A stretch of 64,000 nucleotides of DNA from JAYVJH01 sp043777595 (GTDB lineage: Bacteria > Bacteroidota > Bacteroidia > Cytophagales > Spirosomataceae), in contig JAYWHT010000061.1 in NCBI GenBank assembly GCA_043777595.1, positions 55,212-119,211 of the forward strand, read 5' to 3'. Both the position numbers and the translations under genes were made by a program. The notes below the pieces were generated by a model that was not told the DNA's origin, ran no database searches, and saw only the letters and a list, made by a program, of their open reading frames with translations. This document shows, in pieces, positions 8,371 through 15,172 of the stretch. Each line of letters begins with the position of its first letter. Position 1 is the stretch's first letter.

Positions 8371-8400
8371 GTTTGTGCGGTGATAACACCAACAAAGGGG
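8371..8400. repeat. Degenerate member of the GCCTTTGTTGGTG palindrome family
   Basis: The right arm CACCAACAAAGG after a 4-nt ATAA loop matches the family exactly; the left arm is degraded. Confidence 0.6.
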
Positions 8401-8426
8401 GACAATACAAAAAGTACGACAAAACT

Positions 8427-8452
8427 TTCGCCAATACAGATGTTGGCGGCAA
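8427..8452. repeat. Partial attC-like end (duplicate of the right end of site B)
   Basis: Twenty-five of 26 bases match 9233-9258, including the GTTGGCGGC end. No left half is visible, so this looks like the remnant of a fourth attC-like site placed directly next to site A. Confidence 0.5.
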
Positions 8453-8468
8453 TCGGCCTACGGCCAGA

Positions 8469-8624
8469 TTGCACCCAACGTGGGGCGGCTACGCCTGTGT
8501 TGTGTTACGTCAGTCCTTCGGACGACTGCACACAACACAGGCTTTGCGAAATCCGACCATTCCGAAAACCTTACAGGTTTCCTTAATGGTCGAACTTCGC
8601 AAAGCCGCCCCACGTTAGGTGCAA
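8469..8624 (-). repeat. attC-like imperfect palindrome A
   Basis: The outer arms are 22 bp long with one mismatch (8469-8490 against 8603-8624). The ends carry ACCCAAC on the left and GTTAGGT on the right, matching the integron core patterns RYYYAAC and GTTRRRY. Inside are two further hairpins: a perfect 12-bp stem 8493-8504/8531-8542, and a longer branched one from TTTGCGAA 8543-8550 to TTCGCAAA 8596-8603. The stop of the minus-strand gene at 8627 lies 2 nt from the palindrome, as in integron cassettes. The whole interval 8317-8626 has no credible gene. Confidence 0.5.
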
Positions 8625-8626
8625 TG

Positions 8627-8863
8627 CTACTGCGACCGTAACCATTCGATAAGTTTCTTTTTCCAATTCCATCTTTCGACAGAGCTAAAATCGCCTATTT
8701 GAGTATTGAAAGCCCCAAATCTTTGTAAAACTTCGCCTCTGTTATTGCAGAACGCTAAAAATATATTTGACTTTACAGCCCACAAATTGCCACGAAAAGA
8801 ATAAACACCATCTTTTTTAGTCTTTGCTTTTTCGTTTAATAAATTTGTTTCATCTACTGTCAT
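8627..8863 (-). CDS. Cassette gene, hypothetical protein
   Basis: The 78-residue product is basic and Trp-rich at the C terminus (VERWNWKKKLIEWLRSQ) and is not recognised. It lies 2 nt downstream of the gene at 8866-9072 and ends against attC-like site A, so the two ORFs would travel as one cassette. A two-gene toxin-antitoxin role is possible from size and pairing, but no motif supports it. Confidence 0.5.
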   Translation of the reverse strand: MTVDETNLLNEKAKTKKDGVYSFRGNLWAVKSNIFLAFCNNRGEVLQRFGAFNTQIGDFSSVERWNWKKKLIEWLRSQ

Positions 8864-8865
8864 AA

Positions 8866-9072
8866 TTAATTATCTTTTTCGTTTACTAATGTGTTTTGTT
8901 CTTCTAAATCGTCTGCAATTTGCCTTAAACTATGAATTAGTTCTACATCTACCAACCCACTTAATTTAGTAATATCAGACGTTATTTGGCTTCCATTTTC
9001 AGAAACAGTTAATTCAATAAATGACGCAGGACGACCCATTGATCTTCCTACTTGTCTTAATTCTAATTTCAT
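8866..9072 (-). CDS. Cassette gene, hypothetical protein
   Basis: The start is set at 9072 (MKLELRQVGRSMGRPASF), giving 68 residues; the longer frame would run into the attC-like site B and has an implausible Cys-rich N terminus. The product has a predicted beta N-terminal half and a helical acidic C-terminal half (LRQIADDLEEQNTLVNEK). The family is unknown. It is first of two genes in the cassette bounded by sites A and B, with about 50 nt of leader. Confidence 0.5.
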   Translation of the reverse strand: MKLELRQVGRSMGRPASFIELTVSENGSQITSDITKLSGLVDVELIHSLRQIADDLEEQNTLVNEKDN

Positions 9073-9123
9073 TTTGTTTATTTTTATTTGTTTAAAATTT
9101 AATTCGGTGGACAAAAAAGCACT

Positions 9124-9256
9124 GCACCTAACATTGCATTGGCAAAAGCAGGGCTGAAGTACCAATTTTGAACATTTGTAATCCTATTGAGCATTGGTAA
9201 GTAATTGAACAGTAGTGCTACTATTTCCTGCCTTCGCCAATGCAGATGTTGGCGGC
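9124..9256 (-). repeat. attC-like imperfect palindrome B
   Basis: The left arm 9124-9152 and right arm 9227-9256 pair over about 28 bp with a few mismatches and one unpaired extra base, like the extrahelical bases of attC. The left end is GCACCTAAC, which is the exact reverse complement of the GTTAGGTGC that ends site A. It therefore behaves as the two halves of one cassette boundary should. The right end is GTTGGCGGC. Confidence 0.5.
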
Positions 9257-9268
9257 AACTCTAAGAGA

Positions 9269-9724
9269 CTACCTAATCGTTATAGACCTATCTCTTAAAC
9301 GTTGAACATCTACTTTTTTTAGGCAGAACAACTTATCTAAAAAATGAAGTTTTGACAAAAATAAACCAATACCTTTTTGTTTCATTTCAAAAATCTTATC
9401 GACAAAACTATAATCAATTGCTCTCATTAAATCTTTTTCAAAATCATCAAGTAAATAATGAATATGAATTTCTTTCAAATTTTTGACTTTGTAATATGCA
9501 AACCAAGAAATTAAGGACTCCCATTGATTTCCGTGAATTACGTGAGGACAAAGTGTTATAAAATCAGTACCTTCTCTCAAAAACTCTATGACTTTTTGAG
9601 GATTTTTTTTTGAATCATAACAGTAAATAATTTCTGTTATGTCTTTCAAATCAACAAGGCTTCTAATAAACTCCTCAAAATTATCTTGACAATAGTTGTC
9701 ATTTTCGATTACAAGTAGTTTCAT
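9269..9724 (-). CDS. Cassette gene, hypothetical protein
   Basis: A 151-residue acidic product of unknown family, MKLLVIENDNYCQDNFEEFI at its start. The first strand and acidic pair faintly recall a response-regulator receiver fold, but no phospho-acceptor pattern is convincing. The gene begins about 45 nt inside one attC-like site (C) and ends about 12 nt from the next (B), which is the usual tight packing of an integron cassette. No promoter is obvious. Confidence 0.55.
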   Translation of the reverse strand: MKLLVIENDNYCQDNFEEFIRSLVDLKDITEIIYCYDSKKNPQKVIEFLREGTDFITLCPHVIHGNQWESLISWFAYYKVKNLKEIHIHYLLDDFEKDLMRAIDYSFVDKIFEMKQKGIGLFLSKLHFLDKLFCLKKVDVQRLRDRSITIR

Positions 9725-9767
9725 ATTTTTGATAATTTAAAGTTATTTTTCGTGCGACAAAAGAGCA

Positions 9768-9996
9768 GCCGCCAACATAGTATTGTGGCAATTGAGGCGG
9801 ACGTAAGTAATTGAGCATCAGTATTTCAATTTCCGCCACATCTTTAAGCCCTTTTCGTTGGTCTTATCACCGACAACGTAAGGTGGTAGTTTGTTGGTGA
9901 TAAGACCAACAAAGGCGGGAAAACGGCGGACAGTTACTTGCAAGTCAAAACTCTTTAATTTTGCCGTTCAGCCACAATACCGAATCGTTTGCGGTC
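9768..9996 (-). repeat. attC-like palindrome C with an inserted hairpin
   Basis: The left end GCCGCCAAC (9768-9776) is the exact reverse complement of the GTTGGCGGC ending site B. A perfect 10-bp stem GTATTGTGGC (9780-9789) pairs with 9971-9980, and the right end is GTTTGCGG. The loop contains a long hairpin of the GTTGGTG family (9857-9871 pairing perfectly with 9896-9910). The interval 9725-9994 contains no gene. Confidence 0.45.
9857..9910. repeat. Hairpin of the GTTGGTG palindrome family inside site C
   Basis: Perfect 15-bp arms, GTTGGTCTTATCACC at 9857-9871 and its complement at 9896-9910, with flanking pyrimidine/purine stretches and AAAGGCGGG on the right. The core is related to the short 30-bp palindromes at 10434 and 18670. 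Confidence 0.6.
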
Positions 9997-10417
9997 AGTT
10001 TAAAAGAAGCCGAGAATCACTTTCTAACGACTTATAAAGTGTACTTCCCGACTTTGTAATAGCATAAGGAATGAAAACTTCTGCAAGACTGGCTAACTCA
10101 GCTTCGACAATAGCAAGTTGAGCAAGTACCCAATCTTTTATTATTCGCCAACCGACACGAAGAGCCTGTTCATCAGTACATAGATTTCGAGAAACTTTTG
10201 TACTTTTTGACATTGCTTTTTTGACACCTTGAAAATTACACGGCAGACAAAATGCGAGTTGGGAATCATGCCAATTTATTTGAAAAGTCAATGAAATGGG
10301 AAGACCATTTTCATTGTCAATAATCATCTTATTGACACCAGCTTTTGAAAGAGCCTGCTGTATTTCAGAGATAGTTTTGTAACTATCAATTTTGGTTGTA
10401 TAGTTGAGAATTGGCAT
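9995..10417 (-). CDS. Hypothetical protein of mobile regions
   Basis: A 140-residue product. The middle contains FCLPCNFQGVKKAM and a well-packed helix (RVGWRIIKDWVLAQLAIVEAEL), followed by FIPYAITKSGSTLYKSLE. I associate this type of sequence with phage or integrative elements, but no function is known to me. The stop overlaps the end of attC-like site C. Upstream, the family palindrome at 10434-10463 separates it from the next gene. Confidence 0.6.
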   Translation of the reverse strand: MPILNYTTKIDSYKTISEIQQALSKAGVNKMIIDNENGLPISLTFQINWHDSQLAFCLPCNFQGVKKAMSKSTKVSRNLCTDEQALRVGWRIIKDWVLAQLAIVEAELASLAEVFIPYAITKSGSTLYKSLESDSRLLLN

Positions 10418-10433
10418 AATTTGAGAGATTTAT

Positions 10434-10463
10434 GCCTTTGTTGGTGTTATCACCAACAAAGGC
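10434..10463. repeat. Perfect 30-bp palindrome, GCCTTTGTTGGTG family
   Basis: Two perfect 13-bp arms (GCCTTTGTTGGTG and its complement) around a TTAT loop. It sits between two minus-strand genes and could also stop transcription, but no U-run follows on either strand. Confidence 0.8.
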
Positions 10464-10478
10464 GGGAATACTTATTTT

Positions 10479-10838
10479 TTATGTCAATAAATTATATTTT
10501 TTCAACAATTCGACGTGTTCGTTTTTAAATATATCACGGTCTTCGGGTGTTAGCGTTCTGGCAGCTTTCATTGATATTTTCAAGAAATTCTCGACCAACA
10601 AATAAGAGTTTGCTTGTTGGTCGCTGTTTTCTAAATCGTTATCGTCTCGTGGTTCTTGCCAAATCATATTTACCGATTTTTCTAATTCTTTGATATACGC
10701 CTTGCCAGTTTGTTTGACCTTGTGCTTAAAAACTTTTTTGTGTTTAGATTCTATTTTTTCAGTCAAATACAGCGAAAACCCGTGAGCGGCTATCGAAAAA
10801 TATAATAAATCAATCAAACTTTCTTCTGTGGTTTCCAT
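10479..10838 (-). CDS. Hypothetical helical protein
   Basis: A 119-residue product, mostly helical and charged (KIESKHKKVFKHKVKQTGK, then PEDRDIFKNEHVELLKKY). No motif is recognised. Its start overlaps the end of the methyltransferase gene by 25 nt in another frame, so it is probably the last gene of a three-gene minus-strand operon (11766 to 10479) and translationally coupled. Confidence 0.55.
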   Translation of the reverse strand: METTEESLIDLLYFSIAAHGFSLYLTEKIESKHKKVFKHKVKQTGKAYIKELEKSVNMIWQEPRDDNDLENSDQQANSYLLVENFLKISMKAARTLTPEDRDIFKNEHVELLKKYNLLT

Positions 10839-11575
10839 TGGTTGTGTATTTTTATTAGTTCAAAGACAAGTTGCGCTACATCGGGGCAAATAGCGTTGCC
10901 ATAGGCTTCGATTTCTATCTGAGCCATTTTTTTGGAAATCCCTGCATCAGCCTGAACAGCGTGGGCGTGGGCTTGTCTGAGAGATAGTAGGTTAGTAATT
11001 CGCTCAATTTGAAATGAAATCCACCTTTCTTTCCTAATTTTTTGTTGGCAACTTTCAAAATAGAGTGGGTCGAAAACCTCCCTATCGTGATGCCGTCCGA
11101 CCGAGTGGGCGTAGGCAACGGCAATAACTCGCTGTCGATTGTCGTTATATCCAAAACCCCTCTTTGATATAACTTGCCATTCAACATTATACCCGATTTG
11201 GTCAAAGGCGATGAGTATGTCGTCAAATCCTCTGTTAAGTAGATTTGGGCTGTTTTCAAGCACAACGTATCGGGGTCTATACGTGCGTACCAGTTCAAAA
11301 AAGTTCCAGAACAAGCCCGACCTTTCGCCTTTGAGACCTTTGCCTTTTGGGTTTGCGAGTGATATGTCCTGGCATGGAAAACCAGCGGTATAGATGTCTG
11401 CATACTGACCTGTGGCTGTAACAATGTCTTTTTCATAGTTTGATTTTGGTAAAAAAGTTTTGAGCCATTTCTGGCAAAACTCGTCTATTTCACAATAGTA
11501 CAGCGTTTTTATTTTTGCTTTTTTAGCACCCAAGCTAAACCCGCCGATGCCCTCAAAAAATCCTGCGTGGGTCAT
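10814..11575 (-). CDS. DNA (cytosine-5-)-methyltransferase, phage type
   Basis: Transfers a methyl group from S-adenosylmethionine to cytosine C5 in DNA. The 253-residue product has motif I FEGIGGFSLG (7-16), catalytic motif IV GFPCQDIS with Cys68, motif VI as LENSPNLL (106-113), motif VIII FGYNDNRQRVIAVA, and motif X YGNAICPDVAQLVFELI near the C terminus. It is short for the family, so the target-recognition region between VIII and X is only ~50 residues. No restriction enzyme gene is adjacent, which fits an orphan phage methyltransferase protecting or marking DNA. It overlaps its upstream neighbour by 4 nt (11572-11575). Confidence 0.9.
   Translation of the reverse strand: MTHAGFFEGIGGFSLGAKKAKIKTLYYCEIDEFCQKWLKTFLPKSNYEKDIVTATGQYADIYTAGFPCQDISLANPKGKGLKGERSGLFWNFFELVRTYRPRYVVLENSPNLLNRGFDDILIAFDQIGYNVEWQVISKRGFGYNDNRQRVIAVAYAHSVGRHHDREVFDPLYFESCQQKIRKERWISFQIERITNLLSLRQAHAHAVQADAGISKKMAQIEIEAYGNAICPDVAQLVFELIKIHNQWKPQKKV
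10915..11436 (-). other. Long overlapping reading frame inside the methyltransferase gene
   Basis: A second, uninterrupted frame of 173 codons runs on the same strand through two thirds of the methyltransferase gene. It contains phrases such as KSGIMLNGKLYQR, LPLPTPTRSDG and LFRLMQGFPKKWL. I recall similar phrases from annotated phage proteins linked to C5 methyltransferases. They could be mere out-of-frame echoes of the conserved motifs VI-VIII, or an overprinted gene. Kept separate from the main gene because translation is unproven. Confidence 0.25.
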
Positions 11576-11766
11576 TTATTTTCTTCAATCAAATTTCTTA
11601 AATCGTCTGCTACCATCGTTAAAGTAAATTCAGATTCATAAAACTCTGATTTAATGTGTTTCTCTGAATCTAATGTAACAGTGTTCTTCAAAATACAAAG
11701 TTCGTATGATGCTTCTTCAATGATGTCTATTATTTTTTGAAGTTTGTTTATGGTGTCTTCTTTCAT
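11572..11766 (-). CDS. Small hypothetical protein
   Basis: A 64-residue acidic, helical product (MKEDTINKLQKIIDIIEEAS). It is the first gene of the minus-strand group with the methyltransferase, sharing 4 nt with it. It is divergent from the gene at 11867, with a palindrome (11777-11800) between them that could control both. Small size and position fit an early phage regulator or accessory protein, without motif support. Confidence 0.5.
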   Translation of the reverse strand: MKEDTINKLQKIIDIIEEASYELCILKNTVTLDSEKHIKSEFYESEFTLTMVADDLRNLIEENK

Positions 11767-11776
11767 TTTATTTATT

Positions 11777-11810
11777 GTTAATATTTATTGCAATATTAAC
11801 AATATTATTA
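11777..11810. promoter_or_regulatory. Candidate operator between divergent genes
   Basis: A perfect inverted repeat GTTAATATT/AATATTAAC (11777-11785 and 11792-11800) overlaps the 13-mer AACAATATTATTA (11798-11810). The same 13-mer occurs in reverse orientation at 13722-13734, just upstream of the -7-like box of the DUF932 gene. Shared operator use by one repressor is inferred. Confidence 0.4.
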
Positions 11811-11831
11811 TTATTAAACAAAAAAACGTGT

Positions 11832-11839
11832 TATATTTG
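11832..11839 (+). promoter_or_regulatory. Bacteroidota-type -7 box
   Basis: TATATTTG fits the TAnnTTTG consensus and lies 27 nt upstream of the ATG at 11867. A good -33 TTTG is not visible, so activity may depend on the adjacent operator region. Confidence 0.5.
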
Positions 11840-11866
11840 TTTAAATAATTTTAAAAGCACAAAATA

Positions 11867-12229
11867 ATGATACAAATTGACGGAATAGTAATAGTAAAAA
11901 CACTAAGTAGTCTTGTGAAAATTTGTAAACAAAGACAAATGCAAATGCAAGGAATAAACTGGCATACAGTTAAAAATACACTTGAAAGCCTCAATGTTGT
12001 TGTTGAGGTTGAAGCTATACAAAGTGTAATTGAAACTGGAAAATCATCGTCGGGTAATCCATTTAAGCGAACACTTAAAAATGGGTTTTCTTATAAATTT
12101 ACGTTAGGTGGTCAGCAGTTTTGTGGCGATACTTTTGGCAGTTCCTATGCCTTGGCTTTGTTTATATCAAGTGTCAAAATACTTGATTGTGCCAAAGAAA
12201 TTAAAGATGCTAATCTACTAAAAATATGA
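11867..12229 (+). CDS. Hypothetical protein
   Basis: A 120-residue product with a helical N-terminal half (SLVKICKQRQMQMQGINW) and a beta-rich middle (FSYKFTLGGQQFCGDTFGSS). Not recognised. It overlaps the next gene by 4 nt, so the two form a small + strand operon behind the TATATTTG box. Its frame has no competing start. Confidence 0.5.
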   Translation: MIQIDGIVIVKTLSSLVKICKQRQMQMQGINWHTVKNTLESLNVVVEVEAIQSVIETGKSSSGNPFKRTLKNGFSYKFTLGGQQFCGDTFGSSYALALFISSVKILDCAKEIKDANLLKI

Positions 12230-12468
12230 AAACAAAAAAGCAGCAACTCTTAAAATACATCAAAGACAAGTGCATCGGCAATGCTTTAGCTATTGCTAAA
12301 AACTTTGTAATTGAATTTACGCAAGCCGAACAAAGAACATTGCAAATAGCACATGAAAGTCAGTCAAAGACACGAGCGGCATTTTACAGTTCTATTGGGA
12401 TTGATGTCAATGCTATGAATCAAGAAGCGATTGAGATATTAGAAAATTACTATTTGCGTTTTGGATAG
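12226..12468 (+). CDS. Small hypothetical protein
   Basis: An 80-residue, mostly helical product (MKTKKQQLLKYIKDK at the start). It overlaps the preceding gene by 4 nt and runs 19 nt into the convergent gene ending at 12450. No family is recognised; the pair could be early phage functions. Confidence 0.5.
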   Translation: MKTKKQQLLKYIKDKCIGNALAIAKNFVIEFTQAEQRTLQIAHESQSKTRAAFYSSIGIDVNAMNQEAIEILENYYLRFG

Positions 12469-13160
12469 TATTTTTTTCGCATGGCATGAAGCACGGCCAT
12501 CTCGGTAGGCATTGGTATAATTTTGGCTTTTTGTTTGATAAGATTAAAAAATGGAATCCATGGCGTAGGTACTTGCTTTTTGCCAGAAAAGACAAAGCAT
12601 AGTTCAAAGTCAAAATTATCTACAAGAAACTGCATAGCCCGAGTTTCACGTTTGACGTACTCACCCAAAGTAATACCTTCGCTTTGGTGTGAATGGTTAA
12701 AATCTATCAAAATAGCCCCTAAGTTTTTGGGGTAATGCTCTAAATAGAACTTGAAGTACTGTTCTATTACTACATTAAAATTAAAAAACGGCTGAATATT
12801 ATACTGTAAATCAAGTAAGTAGCATTCTGTATTTTTTTTTATTGCCCAGTCTTTTTGCTGTGCTGACTGAAAATGCCAAACTGAAAAATCTGTTTGACAA
12901 ATATACTTTACACCCGCCTCTTTTGCCTTTTCAAGAACTTTCAAGTAGCCCTGTTTTTGCATGATAGGCGCAAAATGTGTGTCCCACATATAAAAATGCG
13001 GAATGGTATTGGGTGCATAAAGCCGTTTGGATATAAAAGGCACAAAAGACAAATCGGCATTTGGTTTGTATATTTTTTTGGGGTCTTTGATAAGTCCAAA
13101 ACTATTTTGGCTCAAAGTCATGTCCGCAGTTAGGACATTTGCAAATATTGGATTTATCAT
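12450..13160 (-). CDS. DUF4417-like phage protein
   Basis: A 236-residue product. The stretch ICQTDFSVWHFQSAQQKDWA, followed by a Tyr/Phe-rich segment and a strand-loop AILIDFNHSHQSEG, resembles the DUF4417 family seen in phages and plasmids, whose function is unknown. The assignment is by eye and moderate. Its start region overlaps the ParB-like gene by 59 nt in another frame; the internal ATG at 13121 would reduce but not remove this. Both genes are probably co-transcribed from upstream of 13641. Confidence 0.45.
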   Translation of the reverse strand: MINPIFANVLTADMTLSQNSFGLIKDPKKIYKPNADLSFVPFISKRLYAPNTIPHFYMWDTHFAPIMQKQGYLKVLEKAKEAGVKYICQTDFSVWHFQSAQQKDWAIKKNTECYLLDLQYNIQPFFNFNVVIEQYFKFYLEHYPKNLGAILIDFNHSHQSEGITLGEYVKRETRAMQFLVDNFDFELCFVFSGKKQVPTPWIPFFNLIKQKAKIIPMPTEMAVLHAMRKKYYPKRK

Positions 13161-13641
13161 TAGGTTTTGGTCTTTCGTATTCTGGCTGTTTGAGTTCGTA
13201 GTTTTCTGTATTTTTCAAGTCCATAAAATCCAATATCGGTAAAGCATCAAAGTTTACAAAACCTTCTACCCAGGTCCAATCTAAATCTACACCAAAATTT
13301 GCCAGCCCATCCATGGTAATAGTGCCAAATTGGGACGTGCAAAGCAGCAGCTTTTCTTTGGCATCTGTGAGCGAATCAGCATCGACTAACACGTATGGTA
13401 CTGGTACATTCCATTGTTCACGTTCAAACAAAATTTGCCGTTGATGTCCGTCAAGTAAATGATATTTTTGCTCGTTTTGCCACAAAAAAACAGGAAAACA
13501 GAAGCCTTTTTGTATAACGGCCTCTTTTAGTTTTTTGTAATTAGACTCTGACAATTTTTTTAATTTTTTTTGAATTGGCAAAACCTCAGACAACAAAATA
13601 GTTGGCAAATCTGAAAGACCTTTATTTACTTGTATTTGCAT
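13102..13641 (-). CDS. ParB-like nuclease-domain protein with C-terminal zinc ribbon
   Basis: The 179-residue product begins with a ParB/sulfiredoxin-type domain: residues 15-50 form the entry strands and HLLDGHQRQI (61-70) is the phosphate-binding signature. In phages such proteins act as DNA-binding or nuclease-like factors, and often accompany methyltransferases. The last 15 residues (CKCPNCGHDFEP) hold three Cys and a His, fitting a zinc ribbon. It is the first gene of a minus-strand pair; the intergenic region to 13784 carries the promoter of the divergent DUF932 gene. Confidence 0.75.
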   Translation of the reverse strand: MQIQVNKGLSDLPTILLSEVLPIQKKLKKLSESNYKKLKEAVIQKGFCFPVFLWQNEQKYHLLDGHQRQILFEREQWNVPVPYVLVDADSLTDAKEKLLLCTSQFGTITMDGLANFGVDLDWTWVEGFVNFDALPILDFMDLKNTENYELKQPEYERPKPNDKSNICKCPNCGHDFEPK

Positions 13642-13721
13642 GATTTTCAGTTATTTAAGTTTGCAATTTTAGGTATTTTGTTTTTAATTAAAAAGAAAAT
13701 AATAATATATTTTTTTAATGT

Positions 13722-13741
13722 TAATAATATTGTTATATTTG
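13722..13741 (+). promoter_or_regulatory. Promoter and candidate operator of the DUF932 gene
   Basis: TATATTTG (13734-13741) is a -7-like box 42 nt before the ATG at 13784. It abuts the 13-mer TAATAATATTGTT (13722-13734), the reverse complement of the one at 11798-11810. Binding there would block polymerase directly. Confidence 0.5.
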
Positions 13742-13783
13742 TAGTGTATATTAAACTACAAAATTTAAAAACTTTAAAAAATC

Positions 13784-14824
13784 ATGGGACATTTAATTAA
13801 ATCGGCACAAGATTTTGTGTCGTACCGGCAACCTGCATGGCATGGAATCGGTACAGTTCTCGAAAACGTAATGACTACGAAAGATGCTTTACAGCATGGT
13901 GGCTTGAACTTTGAAGTACGAAGTTTGCCAAACATTCACCGATTACCCGATAACACGGAGGTAATATCCGAAAAATCTTTTTTCACTTATCGAACAGACA
14001 CCAATCATATTTTGGGCGATTGTGTAGGAAGAAGCTACACAATTTTACAAAATTATGAAGCGTTAAATTTACTTGACGAAGTTGTTAAAAAAGGCGACCT
14101 GTTGATTGAAACTGCTGGGGCCTTAAACGGAGGTGCAAAGGTGTTTATTTGTGCAAAAGTCAAAACCCCTATCGTAGTAAATGGAAACGACGAGAACTAT
14201 CAGTATTTAGTTTTGTCAAACGGACACGATGGGCTAATGTCAGTACAAGCGTATTTTACTTGTGTTCGTGTGGTTTGCAATAATACGCTGCAGTTGTCCA
14301 TGAAACATTGCAGAAATAAAATATCCATCAAACATACGGCTAATGTCAAGAACAATACGACTAAGGCGTTGGAGATTTTGAATGTAATTGAGTCAAATCA
14401 GCATTGCGCTCAAAGTGGGTTTGAGCATTTGGCGAAAACGCAGCTTTCACAACGACAATTTTTTGACTACATCGGCAATTTATTTTTTGAAGCCGAAGAG
14501 ATAAAAAACTTGAAGACTGGAAAGCCATACAAAGATGTGATCAGCACTCGTAAACAGAATGTAGTAAAATCTGTCATTGAATATTGCTACGAAGGCGTAG
14601 GTCAGCAAGATGCCAATGAAATGTCAAGCTGGTGGGCCTACAATGGTATTACTGGTTTTTTCAATAATACTAAAACCTACAAGACCCCAGAACACCGTAT
14701 GAATAGTTTGCTTTGGAGTTATGATTCCGACACGATGCAGACGGCACTACACCTTGCTATTGAGCCGAAGTTGATACAAAAGTTATCTATTGATTTGTCA
14801 AAAACAGCTTTCAATTTGAATTAA
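13784..14824 (+). CDS. DUF932 (phage/plasmid-like) protein
   Basis: The 346-residue product has the family's opening (YRQPAWHGIGTVLENVMTT), the VGRSYTILQN segment and the VCNNTLQLSMK region followed by a helical C-terminal half. DUF932 proteins are common on phages and plasmids of many phyla; their biochemical role is not established. This is the last gene before the terminator and tRNA-Ser that close the island. Confidence 0.85.
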   Translation: MGHLIKSAQDFVSYRQPAWHGIGTVLENVMTTKDALQHGGLNFEVRSLPNIHRLPDNTEVISEKSFFTYRTDTNHILGDCVGRSYTILQNYEALNLLDEVVKKGDLLIETAGALNGGAKVFICAKVKTPIVVNGNDENYQYLVLSNGHDGLMSVQAYFTCVRVVCNNTLQLSMKHCRNKISIKHTANVKNNTTKALEILNVIESNQHCAQSGFEHLAKTQLSQRQFFDYIGNLFFEAEEIKNLKTGKPYKDVISTRKQNVVKSVIEYCYEGVGQQDANEMSSWWAYNGITGFFNNTKTYKTPEHRMNSLLWSYDSDTMQTALHLAIEPKLIQKLSIDLSKTAFNLN

Positions 14825-14860
14825 AAAAGGCAAGTGTTTCACTAATGTTTCACTTAAAAC

Positions 14861-14901
14861 AACAAAACCGCTGTAAGTACTTGACTTACAGCGGTTTTGT
14901 T
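14861..14901. terminator. Strong bidirectional terminator
   Basis: Perfect 18-bp arms (14861-14878 and 14884-14901) with a 5-nt loop, starting with AACAAAACCG and ending in GGTTTTGTT. It separates the DUF932 gene from the tRNA gene, and can serve both strands. Confidence 0.9.
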
Positions 14902-14911
14902 GTGCTATACG

Positions 14912-14996
14912 CAGAGAAGGAGGGATTCGAACCCCCGGACCTTTAACAGTCAACGGTTTTCAAGACCGCCGCAATCGACCACTCTGCCACCTCTCT
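14912..14996 (-). tRNA. tRNA-Ser(UGA)
   Basis: On the minus strand the 85-nt sequence begins AGAGAGGTGGCAGAGTGG and has a 7-bp acceptor stem, anticodon TGA in the loop CTTGAAA, a long variable arm typical of Ser, and GGTTCGAATCC as T-loop region. CCA is not encoded. The 3' end faces the phage-like island, the usual target side of tyrosine integrases. Confidence 0.95.
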
Positions 14997-15172
14997 AAAT
15001 TCAAAGTCGTTTCCGTTTCGAGTTGCAAAAGTACGAAGGTTTTTTATTTTGGCAATATTTTCAGACTATTTTTTTTTAAAATTTTCGATTCAGCACGAAT
15101 AACCCTATTTTTGTGCTGTCTATCAGCCGCACAATTATTCATTATCCATTTTACATTATCCATTAAAAAACT

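Noticed and set aside
8308..8618. Two overlapping + strand frames of 86-92 codons
   Set aside because: They run through the nested palindromes of attC-like site A and have Cys/Arg-rich random-like composition.
8330..10470. CRISPR array suspected from regularly spaced repeats
   Set aside because: Repeats are long, imperfect, non-identical palindromes separated by genes, not short identical repeats with equal spacers.
13027..13242. Two + strand frames opposite the DUF4417-like and ParB-like genes
   Set aside because: They overlap the conserved DFSVWH and zinc-ribbon regions on the other strand and have no start context.
1..14900. Integrase, transposase or diversity-generating reverse transcriptase in the island
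   Set aside because: No tyrosine or serine recombinase, DDE or RT motif was found in any frame; such a gene may lie left of the window.
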